Origin: an uncultured Gammaproteobacteria bacterium
GTDB taxonomy: Bacteria; Pseudomonadota; Gammaproteobacteria; Steroidobacterales; GCA-2729495
Assembly: GCA_937921935.1 (NCBI GenBank)
Contig: CAKZWQ010000006.1
Coordinates: 62,001-126,000, forward strand
DNA length: 64,000 nucleotides
Reading direction: 5' to 3'
A program made the position numbers and the translations under genes. Below the pieces are notes generated by a model. The model saw nothing but the letters and a program-made list of their open reading frames with translations. It was not told the origin of the DNA and did not search any database. This document shows positions 24,683 through 34,078 of this stretch, one piece after another (the first letter of the stretch is position 1; each line of letters begins with the position of its first letter).

Positions 24683-24807
24683 AAAAAGTCTCCGTCCGGG
24701 GATCACGCTTGCTCATGGCTGTTTATTATAGAGCTATCTGGCGATGGGTAGATCATGAAAGACTTTGCTGAGTCCTCTGCCGGTAGTTTTTAGTTGGCGA
24801 GCGAAGA

Positions 24808-26301
24808 TCAACGGCTGGCGGAAGAGTAGGGCCTGATGGTTGATCGGCGATCGAACTCATCTGGAGCCAGCGGGAAGCGCGGCCGGGGCAGGCCCAGGTA
24901 AGTCTGCTCTTTGATCAGGTGATGCGCGATAAGCTCATCGGGCGGGCGATCGGTCTCAACCCACGCCTCCAGGTAACTCAGCCAGTCCACGGCATCGGCG
25001 CCCGGGCCACGCCGGCAATGGGCCATCCCGGGGAGCATAAATAGTCGTGCGAAGGTCGCCGTCTGGTCCGGCCCGCCCATGGTGGCGGTCAAGGTCTGAA
25101 AATAGTCCACCGTGTTCAGGGGCGTGACTTCCACGTCGTCCCAGCCCTGATACATGATCAGTTTGCCGCCCCGATCACGAAAGCGACGCAAATCGGGGTT
25201 TCGGGCTGAATAAATGACCTCCATCAGGGCCAGCCGGGGCGGGTCACGGTCAAAATCAAATTCACGGGCTGAATGCCCCGGGCCCGGATCGCGAAAGAAC
25301 AACAGGCTCTGGTAGAGCTGTTGAATGGGTCCGTCCGGGTGAAACACGGCCGGTCCGTCCCGGCCCACGAAATTGGGAACCCACTCGTACTCGGATCCGG
25401 GCATCAGGCCGCCCGGCACGAGGCGGCGTCCGCTTGAATCCCGGGCACCGTTGTAGAGCTTTTCCAGGGTGGTCAGTTCCGCCTGACTGAAGCAGTCTCG
25501 GGCCGTGGGCGCATTCTGGCAAGCGACTAACGCGGCCCGCCAGTCGCAGGTGCGAGGATCGGCGATCAGGCCATCTGTGCCTGCGCAGCTGTCCAGGACG
25601 CGCTGGTGAACCTGGGCCACACGATCCGCAGACAAAACGGGTTGGTCCTGGGCATTGAGGTTGGCGAGTCCGGACCAGATCAGGTGCAGGGCTGCTGTGC
25701 CTGTTTCATCGAGTACGGGGGCCCCGGCGATGATGCCGTCGAAGTCAGCCGGGAAGCGCTGGGCCGACACCATGCCCTGGCGACCGCCCGTGGAGCAGCC
25801 GCGGAAGTAAGCTTTCGTTTGCTCTTTGCCGTAATAGCGGGCGACCAGTGCCTTGGCGGCCACGGCAGTGACGTGGGTGCCCCGGTAGGCGAAATCTATC
25901 TCCGCAGGTCGATTATTCAGGGCCCACTGGGATTGGTAGGCGGGTGCCTGATGGCCCATGTCTGTCGTTACCACAGCATAGTTGCGGGCCAGGGCATCAT
26001 CACAGCTGGCGCTGCGGATGTCGCCGCACAGTCCGCCGCAGCCCTGCATCAGGAGTTTCTGGTTCCAGTCAGTGATCGGCAGGCGGAGTTCGAAGCGTAC
26101 CTGGGGCGCCACATAGCCCCTGATTCTGCAGTGGGCAGGGAGATCGTCGCTGGCGGCAATAGCCTCGGCGGCCGTCAGGCTCGTGGGCGCATCGGGTAGC
26201 TGCTCCAGCCCCACGGTGCGGAGCATGTTTTCGCAAGTCGTTTGCGCCAGGCTGAGCGGCGAGAACAAGGCAAGGGCGAGACCGATGAAGCCTAATCTCA
26301 T
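24808..26301 (-). CDS. Tannase/feruloyl esterase-family hydrolase, secreted
   Basis: A 497-residue alpha/beta hydrolase of the tannase/feruloyl esterase family, which cleaves aromatic acid esters. It has a signal peptide (GFIGLALALFSPLSLAQ), the nucleophile motif GCSTGGRQG in FRGCSTGGRQGM, a DWNQKLLMQGCGGLCGD oxyanion region, the acid aspartate in YQGWDDVEVTPLNT and the catalytic His in MLPGMAHCRRGPG. Paired cysteines beside the Ser and His match the family's CS-D-HC disulfide pattern. It follows a short unknown gene with a four-base ATGA overlap. The divergent MFS-IclR pair could import and regulate the aromatic product. Confidence 0.88.
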   Translation of the reverse strand: MRLGFIGLALALFSPLSLAQTTCENMLRTVGLEQLPDAPTSLTAAEAIAASDDLPAHCRIRGYVAPQVRFELRLPITDWNQKLLMQGCGGLCGDIRSASCDDALARNYAVVTTDMGHQAPAYQSQWALNNRPAEIDFAYRGTHVTAVAAKALVARYYGKEQTKAYFRGCSTGGRQGMVSAQRFPADFDGIIAGAPVLDETGTAALHLIWSGLANLNAQDQPVLSADRVAQVHQRVLDSCAGTDGLIADPRTCDWRAALVACQNAPTARDCFSQAELTTLEKLYNGARDSSGRRLVPGGLMPGSEYEWVPNFVGRDGPAVFHPDGPIQQLYQSLLFFRDPGPGHSAREFDFDRDPPRLALMEVIYSARNPDLRRFRDRGGKLIMYQGWDDVEVTPLNTVDYFQTLTATMGGPDQTATFARLFMLPGMAHCRRGPGADAVDWLSYLEAWVETDRPPDELIAHHLIKEQTYLGLPRPRFPLAPDEFDRRSTIRPYSSASR

Positions 26302-26615
26302 GTCTGCCTTAACCGGGCAACTTCTTCCGTCAGCACCTTCATGACACGGGCCACGGCGGCTTCTCGCGCCGCTGTCCGCTGGGCATTTGCGTCGTCTTCG
26401 GGTATGAACTGATCAACATCCCGGGGGCCAAACAGGTCCGCTGCGGCGGCCAGACGCTCGTGGGCATCGAGTCGGTCGCGCAGCACGCAGACCTCGCTGA
26501 GCAGGGCCATGTTCATGGCCAGGAGTTTGTCCAGGGCCGGATCGTCGAAAAAGCTGGGGCGCCCGTTCAGGACGAATTGCACACGGTCTCTATCCGTATC
26601 ATTGGGTGTGTTCAT
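26298..26615 (-). CDS. Small protein of unknown function
   Basis: A 105-residue soluble protein, mostly predicted helix (SEVCVLRDRLDAHERLAAAA and VARVMKVLTEEVARL), with a central acidic patch. No motif recognised. It sits between the methyltransferase (5 bp away) and the esterase gene, overlapping the latter's start by four bases, so it is translated as part of that operon. It may be an accessory subunit; its function cannot be read from sequence. Confidence 0.65.
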   Translation of the reverse strand: MNTPNDTDRDRVQFVLNGRPSFFDDPALDKLLAMNMALLSEVCVLRDRLDAHERLAAAADLFGPRDVDQFIPEDDANAQRTAAREAAVARVMKVLTEEVARLRQT

Positions 26616-26619
26616 AATC

Positions 26620-27777
26620 TCAGCTCACAGGTCGGCGCGCGGACATCACAAACCAGTTGCTCAGATCCATTTTTCCGTCCGCAATGTTGATAAAGCCCGG
26701 CTTGCCTGCGCGGCCGTCGGCCGTCGTCTGCTGGAAACCCTGGGCAGCGTCTGCAAAACCGGCCTCCCGCGCCAGGCCCGCCAGATCGATTTCGGTCAGA
26801 CCGTTCCAGAAAGGCTCTTGATTGTAAAAGGCCTCGTAGGAACTGCGCAGATATTCCCAGCAAGACATGATCTCCGTACGCGCCGGTATTTCAATGTGGG
26901 CCATGATCCCCCCGGGTTTTAGCACCCGGAAGCATTCACGGAAAATCTGCTGCACGGCTGCCCTGGAGGTCTCATGCAGCAGGGCATGGGACACGACCCA
27001 GTCGAAGGACTGGTCCGCATAGTCCAGGTGTTCGGCATCCTGCTGGGCGAAATGCACCCGCAGCCCCCTGGCTTCGGCCTGTCCATGGGCAAAACGCAGG
27101 GCGGGAGCCGATGTGTCGACCGCGTGGATTTCAGCCTGTGGGAACTGCTCGCCGTAGGCGAAGGTGCTGGCGCCTACCAGGCAACCCAGATCCAGCAGCT
27201 TCGCGGGCTCCCGGTCAGGAAAGCGTTCCAGTACATGGGCCATGAGTGTCTGGCCGCGGTAATCATGGCGGACCCCGGTGCGACCGAGCAGATACACGTT
27301 GGCGGACTGGGCGTAGATAGCGCCCTGGCGGACATCATCGGCACAGACTTCGGTATGGTAGCCGCCCGGCAGGGAGTGATTATCCACTGCCGCCTGATAA
27401 GCCGGCAGTTCCAGCTTGGGGTTCAGGGTCAAGCTGCCCAGGTCATTGTTCCTGGGCAAACACTGCGCAGTCAGATCACCTAGTTGCCGATCAACGCATT
27501 CGCCGACACAGGTCCACAGCTGGTCCTGCCATGTCTGCATCAGGTTTAGCCAGAAACGATGCAGTTCCTCCTGCTCCATCCGCTGCCGCAGACGCTGCCG
27601 GTCCGCGTTCGTTCGCAGAGTGCCGATTTCGAGTTCCGGCTGTACCCGTTGTTCGCAGATGCGCCGGCTTCCCTCCGCCAGGGTGCCCTGCACATATTGA
27701 TTCAGCGCGAGGACAAACTGCTGCTGCGCGCGTTCATCATGATTAACGCTGATCATAAGGCGGCTGCTACGACTCAT
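26620..27777 (-). CDS. Class I SAM-dependent methyltransferase
   Basis: A 385-residue protein with a C-terminal Rossmann methyltransferase domain: LLDLGCLVGASTFAYG is motif I, EIHAVDTSAPALRFA motif II, DFDWVVSHALLHE-type motif IV, and LKPGGIMAHIEIPA motif VI. The first 170 residues are helical and unfamiliar (many Gln/Arg, no known domain). It leads the three-gene unit methyltransferase, small protein, tannase-type esterase. An O-methyltransferase acting on an aromatic acid would fit that context, but that is inference. The start is ATG 27775-27777. Confidence 0.78.
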   Translation of the reverse strand: MSRSSRLMISVNHDERAQQQFVLALNQYVQGTLAEGSRRICEQRVQPELEIGTLRTNADRQRLRQRMEQEELHRFWLNLMQTWQDQLWTCVGECVDRQLGDLTAQCLPRNNDLGSLTLNPKLELPAYQAAVDNHSLPGGYHTEVCADDVRQGAIYAQSANVYLLGRTGVRHDYRGQTLMAHVLERFPDREPAKLLDLGCLVGASTFAYGEQFPQAEIHAVDTSAPALRFAHGQAEARGLRVHFAQQDAEHLDYADQSFDWVVSHALLHETSRAAVQQIFRECFRVLKPGGIMAHIEIPARTEIMSCWEYLRSSYEAFYNQEPFWNGLTEIDLAGLAREAGFADAAQGFQQTTADGRAGKPGFINIADGKMDLSNWFVMSARRPVS

Positions 27778-27822
27778 ATTCGAGTTTTGATGCTAGTAGT
27801 CAAGTCGTCGTTCGGTCAATAC

Positions 27823-27841
27823 AATTATATAAATGATAATT
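27823..27841. promoter_or_regulatory. AT-rich inverted repeat between divergent operons
   Basis: AATTAT, a seven-base spacer, then ATAATT, within an AT-rich stretch unlike the flanking DNA. It lies between the methyltransferase gene and the MFS-IclR pair and is a candidate operator for the IclR regulator or a promoter core. No experimental or comparative support is available here. Confidence 0.3.
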
Positions 27842-27893
27842 ATATATCTAATGAACCTGTCGGCTTTCCTCATTGGCCGCTGAGGCGACAGAC

Positions 27894-29210
27894 GTGCCGC
27901 CGACGCAGCTATCATGGCGTCTGCGCCTGGGCTGGGGCGTTGGCTCCCTTGGGGGCACGACGCTGATCAATGCGGTTGGTTTCCTCGCCCTGTTCTATCT
28001 GACACGTGCGGTGGGTTTGCCACCCGCCACTGCCGGCGCCCTCATTTTTTTTGCGAAGTGCTTCGATATCATCACAGATCCTCTGATGGGGGTCCTCAGT
28101 GATCGGACCCGGAGTCGCTGGGGCAGGCGACGACCCTGGCTGCTTGTCGCTGCCTTGATCAGCCCCTGTGCTTTTGTGCTGTTGTTTCACTTGCCCGCTG
28201 GTTCCGGTATGCAGTCGGTCACCTGGGCCGGTGTGGCCCTGCTGCTGTATGCACTCGGTTACACCATGTTCAATATCCCTTATCTGGCCATGCCGGCGGA
28301 GATGACGCGGGATTACCACGAACAATCCCGGCTCATGTCCATGCGGGTCGTTTTCGCAGCCCTTGGGATACTGGCGGGTGGCTCCCTGGGCCCATTTTTA
28401 GTGAGTCGATTCGGCGGCGATACGGCCGCCTACAGCGCTATGTCCTGGGTGCTGGCTGCCATCATCGGCGGCAGCATGGCGGCGAGTTTCTTTGGCACAC
28501 GCAGCGCTGCCTTCACGACACGCAAACCACATCGTTTCAGTTTCAAAGAGCAATGGTCTCTGGCTTGGGCAAACAAGGCTTTCATGGTTTTGCTCAGCGC
28601 CAAGTTTCTGCACATGACAGGGGTTGCCCTTGCGGTCAGCTCACTGCTTTTCATGGTGACTGTCGTATTGCAGCGAGATGAGGCAGCTGCCAGTGCTTTT
28701 GTATTCTCATCCACTGCTGGCACCTTGTTGGCCATGCCGTTGTGGCTGGCAAGCAGTCGGCGCCTGGGCAAACGCAATACCTACTTGCTGGCTGTTGTTC
28801 TGTATGTGCCCATTCTCCTTTCCTGGTTCCTGGCAGGCACGGGGGAGGGCTGGCCTGTCTATTTGCTGCGCGGCCTGGGCATCGGGGTGGTCACCGGGGG
28901 CTTGACCCTGACAGCCCAGGCTATGCTGCCGGATGCGATCCAGGAGGACAGCCGGCTCACCGGACTGCAGCGGGAAGGCGTCTTTACAGCGGCCTATAGT
29001 TTCATGGAAAAAACAGCCTTCGCGCTCGGTCCCCTGATTTTTGGCCTGGCCTTAGACCAGGCCGGTTTTGACTCATCTGATGCTGATTTTGCCGATGAAT
29101 CAGTGCGCCAGGCAATTCTGTTTTCAGCCGCAACAGCACCGGCCGTGGCCAGCGCACTGAGCGCGCTGGTTCTTTGCTTTTACACCCTGGACCGGCAGCG
29201 ACGTTCATGA
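27894..29210 (+). CDS. GPH-family MFS sugar/organic solute:cation symporter
   Basis: About 438 residues, 12 transmembrane helices. The loop motif GVLSDRTRSRWGRRRPWLL after helix 2 is diagnostic of the glycoside-pentoside-hexuronide:cation symporter family (MelB, YicJ, UidB). It likely imports a glycoside or related solute with Na+ or H+. The start is uncertain: GTG 27894 or TTG 27873. Its stop overlaps the ATG of the IclR-type regulator (ATGA), so the two are co-translated. It is divergent from the tannase operon, hinting at uptake of an aromatic glycoside or ester. Confidence 0.82.
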   Translation: MPPTQLSWRLRLGWGVGSLGGTTLINAVGFLALFYLTRAVGLPPATAGALIFFAKCFDIITDPLMGVLSDRTRSRWGRRRPWLLVAALISPCAFVLLFHLPAGSGMQSVTWAGVALLLYALGYTMFNIPYLAMPAEMTRDYHEQSRLMSMRVVFAALGILAGGSLGPFLVSRFGGDTAAYSAMSWVLAAIIGGSMAASFFGTRSAAFTTRKPHRFSFKEQWSLAWANKAFMVLLSAKFLHMTGVALAVSSLLFMVTVVLQRDEAAASAFVFSSTAGTLLAMPLWLASSRRLGKRNTYLLAVVLYVPILLSWFLAGTGEGWPVYLLRGLGIGVVTGGLTLTAQAMLPDAIQEDSRLTGLQREGVFTAAYSFMEKTAFALGPLIFGLALDQAGFDSSDADFADESVRQAILFSAATAPAVASALSALVLCFYTLDRQRRS

Positions 29211-29947
29211 GCGACAACGTCAGTCAGTCAGTCGCCCGCGCCTTCGCGGTTTTTGAGCTCCTTCGCCAGCGGCGCAAGCCCATGACAGCAGTCGAATTAC
29301 GGCATTCCCTTAAGGTCCCGCAGCCGAGTTTGCGAGCCTTGCTGGCCAAGCTGGTGGAACTGGATTACCTGGCTTTTGATCCGGCGGGGCGGAGTTATTT
29401 CCCGACGCCGCGATTGGCCGCGCTCGGGCAATTCATTCGCGAACCGGATCCGCCGGATGCGCAGTGGCGCCTGGCTATCGACGAGATTGCGTCGGCGACC
29501 GGCGAAACGACGAGTTTGAGTGTAGCCAGGGGCCTGGATCTTGAGGTTTTGTATGCGTGTATGGCCGAACACCCGGTGGCGCTGCAGTTGCGCGCGGGTG
29601 GGGGCGATGCCTTGTGGCGCAGCGCCGCCGGTCGGCTGTTACTGAGCACGGGCACTGAGTTACAGCGACGGGAATCTCTGGAGGCACTGGCGGGTCGCGA
29701 GACAGTGATCGCCAGGCGCCGGGAAATCCTGGGTCTGGCAGAGTCCCTGAAAAGCTTGCGGAGCCGATCGTGGTATACCGCCTATGATTTGCATCTTAAG
29801 GGCGTCGGTGCCGTGTGTTACCGCACGCAGTACCGGGGTCAAATGGCGGTGGTGGCGGTTGCTGGTGTGAAGGACCGCATTCGCGACAATGAGCGAGGCA
29901 TACGGCGGGCAATTCGAGATGGACTGCCGCCGACGAAAAGCGTCTGA
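29207..29947 (+). CDS. IclR-family transcriptional regulator
   Basis: A 246-residue regulator with an N-terminal winged helix (VARAFAVFELLRQRRKPMTAVELRHSLKVPQPSLRALLAKL) and a C-terminal GAF-like effector domain (GETTSLSVARGLDLEVLYA, ALQLRAGGGDALWRSAAGRLLL). IclR proteins usually control catabolic genes in response to a small aromatic or organic acid. ATG 29207 overlaps the transporter stop; the open frame continues upstream to 29174 but within the transporter gene. It probably regulates that transporter and perhaps the divergent esterase operon. Confidence 0.88.
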   Translation: MSDNVSQSVARAFAVFELLRQRRKPMTAVELRHSLKVPQPSLRALLAKLVELDYLAFDPAGRSYFPTPRLAALGQFIREPDPPDAQWRLAIDEIASATGETTSLSVARGLDLEVLYACMAEHPVALQLRAGGGDALWRSAAGRLLLSTGTELQRRESLEALAGRETVIARRREILGLAESLKSLRSRSWYTAYDLHLKGVGAVCYRTQYRGQMAVVAVAGVKDRIRDNERGIRRAIRDGLPPTKSV

Positions 29948-29961
29948 ATCGGCGGGTTCAA

Positions 29962-31629
29962 TTACAGCGCCGCGATCACCGCACCGGCAAAAGTCAGCAG
30001 CACATTGGCGATGGTGTAGGTGCCCGCATATCCCAGCGCGGGCACGGGACTCTTCGCCATGTCATTCAGTACGTTCAGAGCCGGCGTGCTGGTCATGGCG
30101 CCGGTCACAGAGCCCAGTAGCAGGGCCGGATTGAGCTTCAGCAGTTTGCGGCCCACCGTGTACGCGACGATAGCCGGAATCAGGGTGATGGCCAGGCCCA
30201 TGACGATAATAAGGGGGCCAACAGAGCTCAGGGCTTCAACGATTCCGCCGCCGGCATTCAGTCCGACCTGGGCCATGAAGAGCATCAGGCCCAGTTCCCT
30301 GAGCAGGTAGCGGGCCGGTCTGGGCACGCGTCCAAAAGCCGGGTTCAGGGCGCTGATGGAGCCGATGACGATGCCGGCTATCAGCAGTCCGCCTGCCATC
30401 CCCAGCCCAATGGATACGGTACCAATTTTGATCGCGATCATGCCCGCCAGGACACCGGCAGCAATTCCGAAGGAGAAGGTTGCGAGATCGGTTTCTTCTA
30501 CGTTCTCTTCAATATGCCCCAGGAGACCGGCTACCGTTTCCAGGCGCGAACGTTCTCCCGTTACCGTGAGGCGATCGCCGCGATTCAGAAGCAGGTTCTC
30601 GCTGAGGGGCAGCTCAATACCGGCTCGCGTAATGCTGGTCAGGAAGCAGCCGTACTGATTGACATCGTCGCCTTCGTTAAGTGTCCGTCCCACCATGTCT
30701 TTATTCAGAACGATGATGGTTTCGGAGACCACGTCGAAATCCAGCAAGGTGGAATCCAGGACTTCCGGCCCCAGCTTTTCTTGCAAAAGGCGATGGACAT
30801 CAATGCCGGCAAAAATGGAAATCACATCGCCTTTCTTCAGTTCCACTTCCGGTTCGGGCTCCAGGAATTCCTTGCCGCGCTTAATTTTTAATGGCACCAG
30901 GGCGAGCTTGATCTCAAGTCGTCGCTGGGCGAGGGTCTTGCCGGAATCCTGTTGCAGCTCATAGGCACGGATGACCGGCGGCCCGGCTGCATCCCGGCGG
31001 CGCGCAGGTTTCTGGGTCAGGCCGCGTTCACGCTCCAGATTGGCCGCCTCTTTGACCAGATCCATGCCGGTCAGCCTGGGTATGTAGCGCACGAAGGCAA
31101 TGGTGCCGAGAGTGCCGCCCAGATAGGTGATGGCATAGCCGATACTGACATTCTGGATGGCATCTTCGGCGGCATATGTGCCCAGGTTGCCCAGGCCACT
31201 GCGGAAAGCGTCGCTGGCACCTGCCAGGGATGGGGTGCTGGTCAGGGCTCCGGCAAATAAGCCGGCGTCATAACCGGGTGGCAGATCAGTGAAGGCGCCG
31301 AATAGCAGGATCAGGCTCACACCCACGCCGGCGACTACCACAGACAGGATTACGTACCGGACACCGTCAGCTTTAAAGGCGCTGAAGAAGCTGGGCCCGG
31401 CTTGCAGGCCGACCGAAAAGATAAACAGGGCGAAACCAAAGGTGCCCACCATGGGGGCGATATTCAGGCCCCAGTGGCCGAATATCAGTCCGACGACCAG
31501 TACTCCGATGGTGGCTCCCAGCGGATTGCCGAGCAGGCGCAGATTGCCGACCAGATAACCGATACCCAGTACGGTAAAAATCAGCAGTATTGGACTTTGC
31601 TGGAGAAGTAGCAGCGGCTCAATTTCCAT
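29962..31629 (-). CDS. AspT/YidE/YbjL-type transporter
   Basis: A 555-residue membrane protein of the aspartate:alanine exchanger family: two sets of about five helices flank a cytoplasmic pair of RCK_C (TrkA-C) domains at about 210-370 (LKIKRGKEFLEPEPEVELKKGDVI and MVGRTLNEGDDVNQYGCFL). The repeated GxMTSTPAL-like motif is present: GALTSTPSLAGASDAF in the first half, GAMTSTPALNVL in the second. Substrate may be dicarboxylate or amino acid. Starts with ATG 31627-31629, alone, convergent with the IclR gene and 15 bp upstream of nothing else. Confidence 0.85.
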   Translation of the reverse strand: MEIEPLLLLQQSPILLIFTVLGIGYLVGNLRLLGNPLGATIGVLVVGLIFGHWGLNIAPMVGTFGFALFIFSVGLQAGPSFFSAFKADGVRYVILSVVVAGVGVSLILLFGAFTDLPPGYDAGLFAGALTSTPSLAGASDAFRSGLGNLGTYAAEDAIQNVSIGYAITYLGGTLGTIAFVRYIPRLTGMDLVKEAANLERERGLTQKPARRRDAAGPPVIRAYELQQDSGKTLAQRRLEIKLALVPLKIKRGKEFLEPEPEVELKKGDVISIFAGIDVHRLLQEKLGPEVLDSTLLDFDVVSETIIVLNKDMVGRTLNEGDDVNQYGCFLTSITRAGIELPLSENLLLNRGDRLTVTGERSRLETVAGLLGHIEENVEETDLATFSFGIAAGVLAGMIAIKIGTVSIGLGMAGGLLIAGIVIGSISALNPAFGRVPRPARYLLRELGLMLFMAQVGLNAGGGIVEALSSVGPLIIVMGLAITLIPAIVAYTVGRKLLKLNPALLLGSVTGAMTSTPALNVLNDMAKSPVPALGYAGTYTIANVLLTFAGAVIAAL

Positions 31630-31644
31630 CCCGGAACCTTAGCC

Positions 31645-32829
31645 TTAGTCCGGATGCAATGGTAGCCGTCGCGTATCGCCGCGTTGCTGCCGTGCCGGCA
31701 GCCGGGGCTTTATTTGCTCCATCAGCTTGGCGGCGGTGGCCCGGTAAGAAGTTAGCTTGCCGCCATAGATGCTGATCAGGCGAGGTTTGTTCGGCTGATC
31801 GCGATGCAGAATCGTTTCTCGTGAACGATGGAAGGCATGGCCTTCGCCGGCAGGCAGCACCCGCAGACCGGCCCACGAGTCCAGCAGGTCTGACCGCCGC
31901 AGGTGGCTGAAGGCTGGAAAATAGTGCCCCAGGACATTCAGCAGATAGGTTTCTTCAGCGGCTAGCGCGTGGACCTTGTCGGGGTGGGCTCGGTAACGAG
32001 TTTCCGTCGTGCCGATCATCAGCCGGCCCTCCCGCGGCATCACGAACACTGCGCGGCCGTCCCGCGGGCTTTCCACGTAATAGAACTCCTGGCCCAGTTG
32101 GCCGGGCACCTCGATGTGGGTTCCTTGCACCAGCTCGATGGGAATCTGGCTAACGGCCGGTTGGATTAACTGATTGACGTGATTGACCCAGGGCCCGGCC
32201 GCATTGATGAGCATCCGGCTGCGGACCGCGTACTCACGCCCATTAGTTTGATAACTGACTTCGTAGCCTGCGGGTGTCAGTTGGGCACCGGTGAATTGCG
32301 CCGGGCAGGCCAGCTCAGCGCCCAGGTCGATGGCCGAGCGCATCACGGCGCGGGTCAGTTGGGCGTCGTCTGTGCGGGCGTCGGTGTAGCGGAAGACCGC
32401 GCGCAGGCCCTCCGTGCGCAGGCCATGCAGTTCGTCCCAGCGCCCTCGGCCCACTGTGGCAAAGCGGGCATCGGGATTCAGCCCGCTCAACAGGTAGTAA
32501 AGGCTCAGACCCGCCCGGATCAGCGTCGGCCCCCGGCGGGTACTTTCATAAAGGGGCAGATAGAAATTCTGCAGCTGCACCAGCTCAGGGGCCAGTTTAA
32601 GGAGCAGCGCGCGTTCCCGGAGGCTTTCGGCAACCAGGCCGAGTTCATAGCTTTCCAGGTAGCGTAAGCCGCCGTGGATCAGCTTGCTGGATTTGCCGGA
32701 GGTGCCGGCAGCGATGGCCTGTTTCTCAAGCAACAGGACCGAGTAGCCGCCGGCTGCGGCGGCCTGAGCCACGCCGACCCCATTGATTCCGCCACCCACC
32801 ACGACCAGGTCATAGTTTGCAGGGCTCAT
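31645..32829 (-). CDS. GlpD-like FAD-dependent glycerol-3-phosphate dehydrogenase, short form
   Basis: A 394-residue DAO-superfamily flavoprotein. FAD site DLVVVGGGINGVGVAQAAAA, then SGKSSKLIHGGLRYLESYE typical of GlpD, LFRYTDARTDDAQL-like and WELHGLRTEGL blocks, and the C-terminal RLISIYGGKLTSYRATA motif. GlpD normally has about 500 residues with a helical C-terminal domain; here the protein stops shortly after the GGKLT motif, so that domain is missing. It would oxidise glycerol 3-phosphate to DHAP and feed quinone, if active. The ATG at 32829 is preferred to that at 32853 because the FAD strand starts just after it. 15 bp downstream lies the AspT-type gene on the same strand. Confidence 0.78.
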   Translation of the reverse strand: MSPANYDLVVVGGGINGVGVAQAAAAGGYSVLLLEKQAIAAGTSGKSSKLIHGGLRYLESYELGLVAESLRERALLLKLAPELVQLQNFYLPLYESTRRGPTLIRAGLSLYYLLSGLNPDARFATVGRGRWDELHGLRTEGLRAVFRYTDARTDDAQLTRAVMRSAIDLGAELACPAQFTGAQLTPAGYEVSYQTNGREYAVRSRMLINAAGPWVNHVNQLIQPAVSQIPIELVQGTHIEVPGQLGQEFYYVESPRDGRAVFVMPREGRLMIGTTETRYRAHPDKVHALAAEETYLLNVLGHYFPAFSHLRRSDLLDSWAGLRVLPAGEGHAFHRSRETILHRDQPNKPRLISIYGGKLTSYRATAAKLMEQIKPRLPARQQRGDTRRLPLHPD

Positions 32830-33007
32830 CAGGTCTGCTCCTGCAGCCGGCATCCGGGCTGACCGAAACCTGAGGGGCAGGGGTTATCCGGGCAAGGGTA
32901 TAAAGTCCTCATGATCCGTAGAGTAGTCGGCCCGGACGAGGGGTCTCAACTACCCACCCTTTTGGTGTTATCTAGAGCGCCTTGATTATTCAGTGGAGTT
33001 GCCCCGC

Positions 33008-34048
33008 ATGAACTACCGGAAAACTATAAGTGGCCTGCTTGTCGGACTCGCCCTGGCGGCGACGAGCCAGGTTTATGCCGGTGCCCACGGAGGGCAGGCC
33101 GTCTCCAAGATCGATGAGCTGCCGGTCCGCAGTGGTGACTGGTCAGCCGAGGAAATCCGCAAGGGGCGCGAACAGCTGGTGCGGGCTTTTGACGCTGCCT
33201 GGATTCGGGTAATTGCCAGTGGCAAGGATCAGGAGATTATCGCCAGGTACCCGGCGAACAAACCCGGAGCGGCTCAAAGCTATATGGTGCGACTCGTCGA
33301 TTGCCTGCCGCTGCCGGATCTGGCGCCCTGGCCCGAAAAGCCCGTGGGTATGTTCAAGGATATTCTGGAGACCGGCGTCATTCGACAGCTTGTCCAGGGT
33401 GTGCCGCAGAATGAGAAGAATACGTCCTGGTATTTTTCTGCCATCAGCCAGGGCTACCAGGATGCCGTTTTTGATGAGATCGAGAAGCAGTATGGCGTCA
33501 AGCTGAAGATTGAAAATGTTGTGCTGGCCCCCGGGACGCTGCCCGCGACCTCGCTGCTGGTCGATGGCAAAGTGGATTTCATCTCGCAGTTGAATGCCGT
33601 GGGTGGTCGGACGCAGGGCTTGCGACGCCGGACATCCCGTCGCTTCACTTGCACCATGAGTGCTTCGAGTCAGTTTATTCATATTCCGGAAGATTCACCC
33701 CTGGTCGAAGAGATCAAGAGTCTTAATGATCTGATAGCACGCCCGAACGTGAAGATCTGCGCCGGCCCACTGACGACCCAGACTGCCCAAGCCTATATGC
33801 CCAAGCATGTGGTAAAGACCAAATACATCAATGATCTGCCGGTCTGCGACAAGGCCATCAAAAAAGGTGATCTGGATGTGATGGTGAACCCTCTCAATGA
33901 TCTGAGTGTGGCCGGTATTGAAGGCTACAAGTCCGTCCATACCCTGATCGTGGCCGGCACCCCCCTGTGGGTGGCTGCTGAGGGTATCCAGTGCGCCGAA
34001 CCTGAAGGGCCTCGTGACGAGGGTGAGTGTTCGGAAGAAGACTACTAG
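33008..34048 (+). CDS. Orphan periplasmic solute-binding protein
   Basis: A 346-residue exported protein with signal peptide (SGLLVGLALAATSQVYAGA) and a type II periplasmic binding-protein pattern: the strand LPATSLLVDGKVDFISQL, then NDLIARPNVKICAGPLTTQTAQ and KKGDLDVMVNPLNDLSVAG as the hinge and second lobe. Resembles the family-3 amino acid/cyclohexadienyl-type binding proteins weakly. It has about six cysteines in the mature part, enough for disulfides. GGAG precedes ATG 33008. There are no permease or ATPase genes nearby, so its partner is elsewhere or it acts as a receptor or enzyme. NmrA-like gene follows in the same direction after 30 bp. Confidence 0.68.
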   Translation: MNYRKTISGLLVGLALAATSQVYAGAHGGQAVSKIDELPVRSGDWSAEEIRKGREQLVRAFDAAWIRVIASGKDQEIIARYPANKPGAAQSYMVRLVDCLPLPDLAPWPEKPVGMFKDILETGVIRQLVQGVPQNEKNTSWYFSAISQGYQDAVFDEIEKQYGVKLKIENVVLAPGTLPATSLLVDGKVDFISQLNAVGGRTQGLRRRTSRRFTCTMSASSQFIHIPEDSPLVEEIKSLNDLIARPNVKICAGPLTTQTAQAYMPKHVVKTKYINDLPVCDKAIKKGDLDVMVNPLNDLSVAGIEGYKSVHTLIVAGTPLWVAAEGIQCAEPEGPRDEGECSEEDY

Positions 34049-34078
34049 GCCGTCGGATTTGCGACTCAAGGAACGAAG

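Noticed and set aside
24317-24751. 144-residue plus-strand frame over the cytochrome
   Set aside because: Antisense to the CxxCH lipoprotein cytochrome, which has a clean signal peptide and heme motif.
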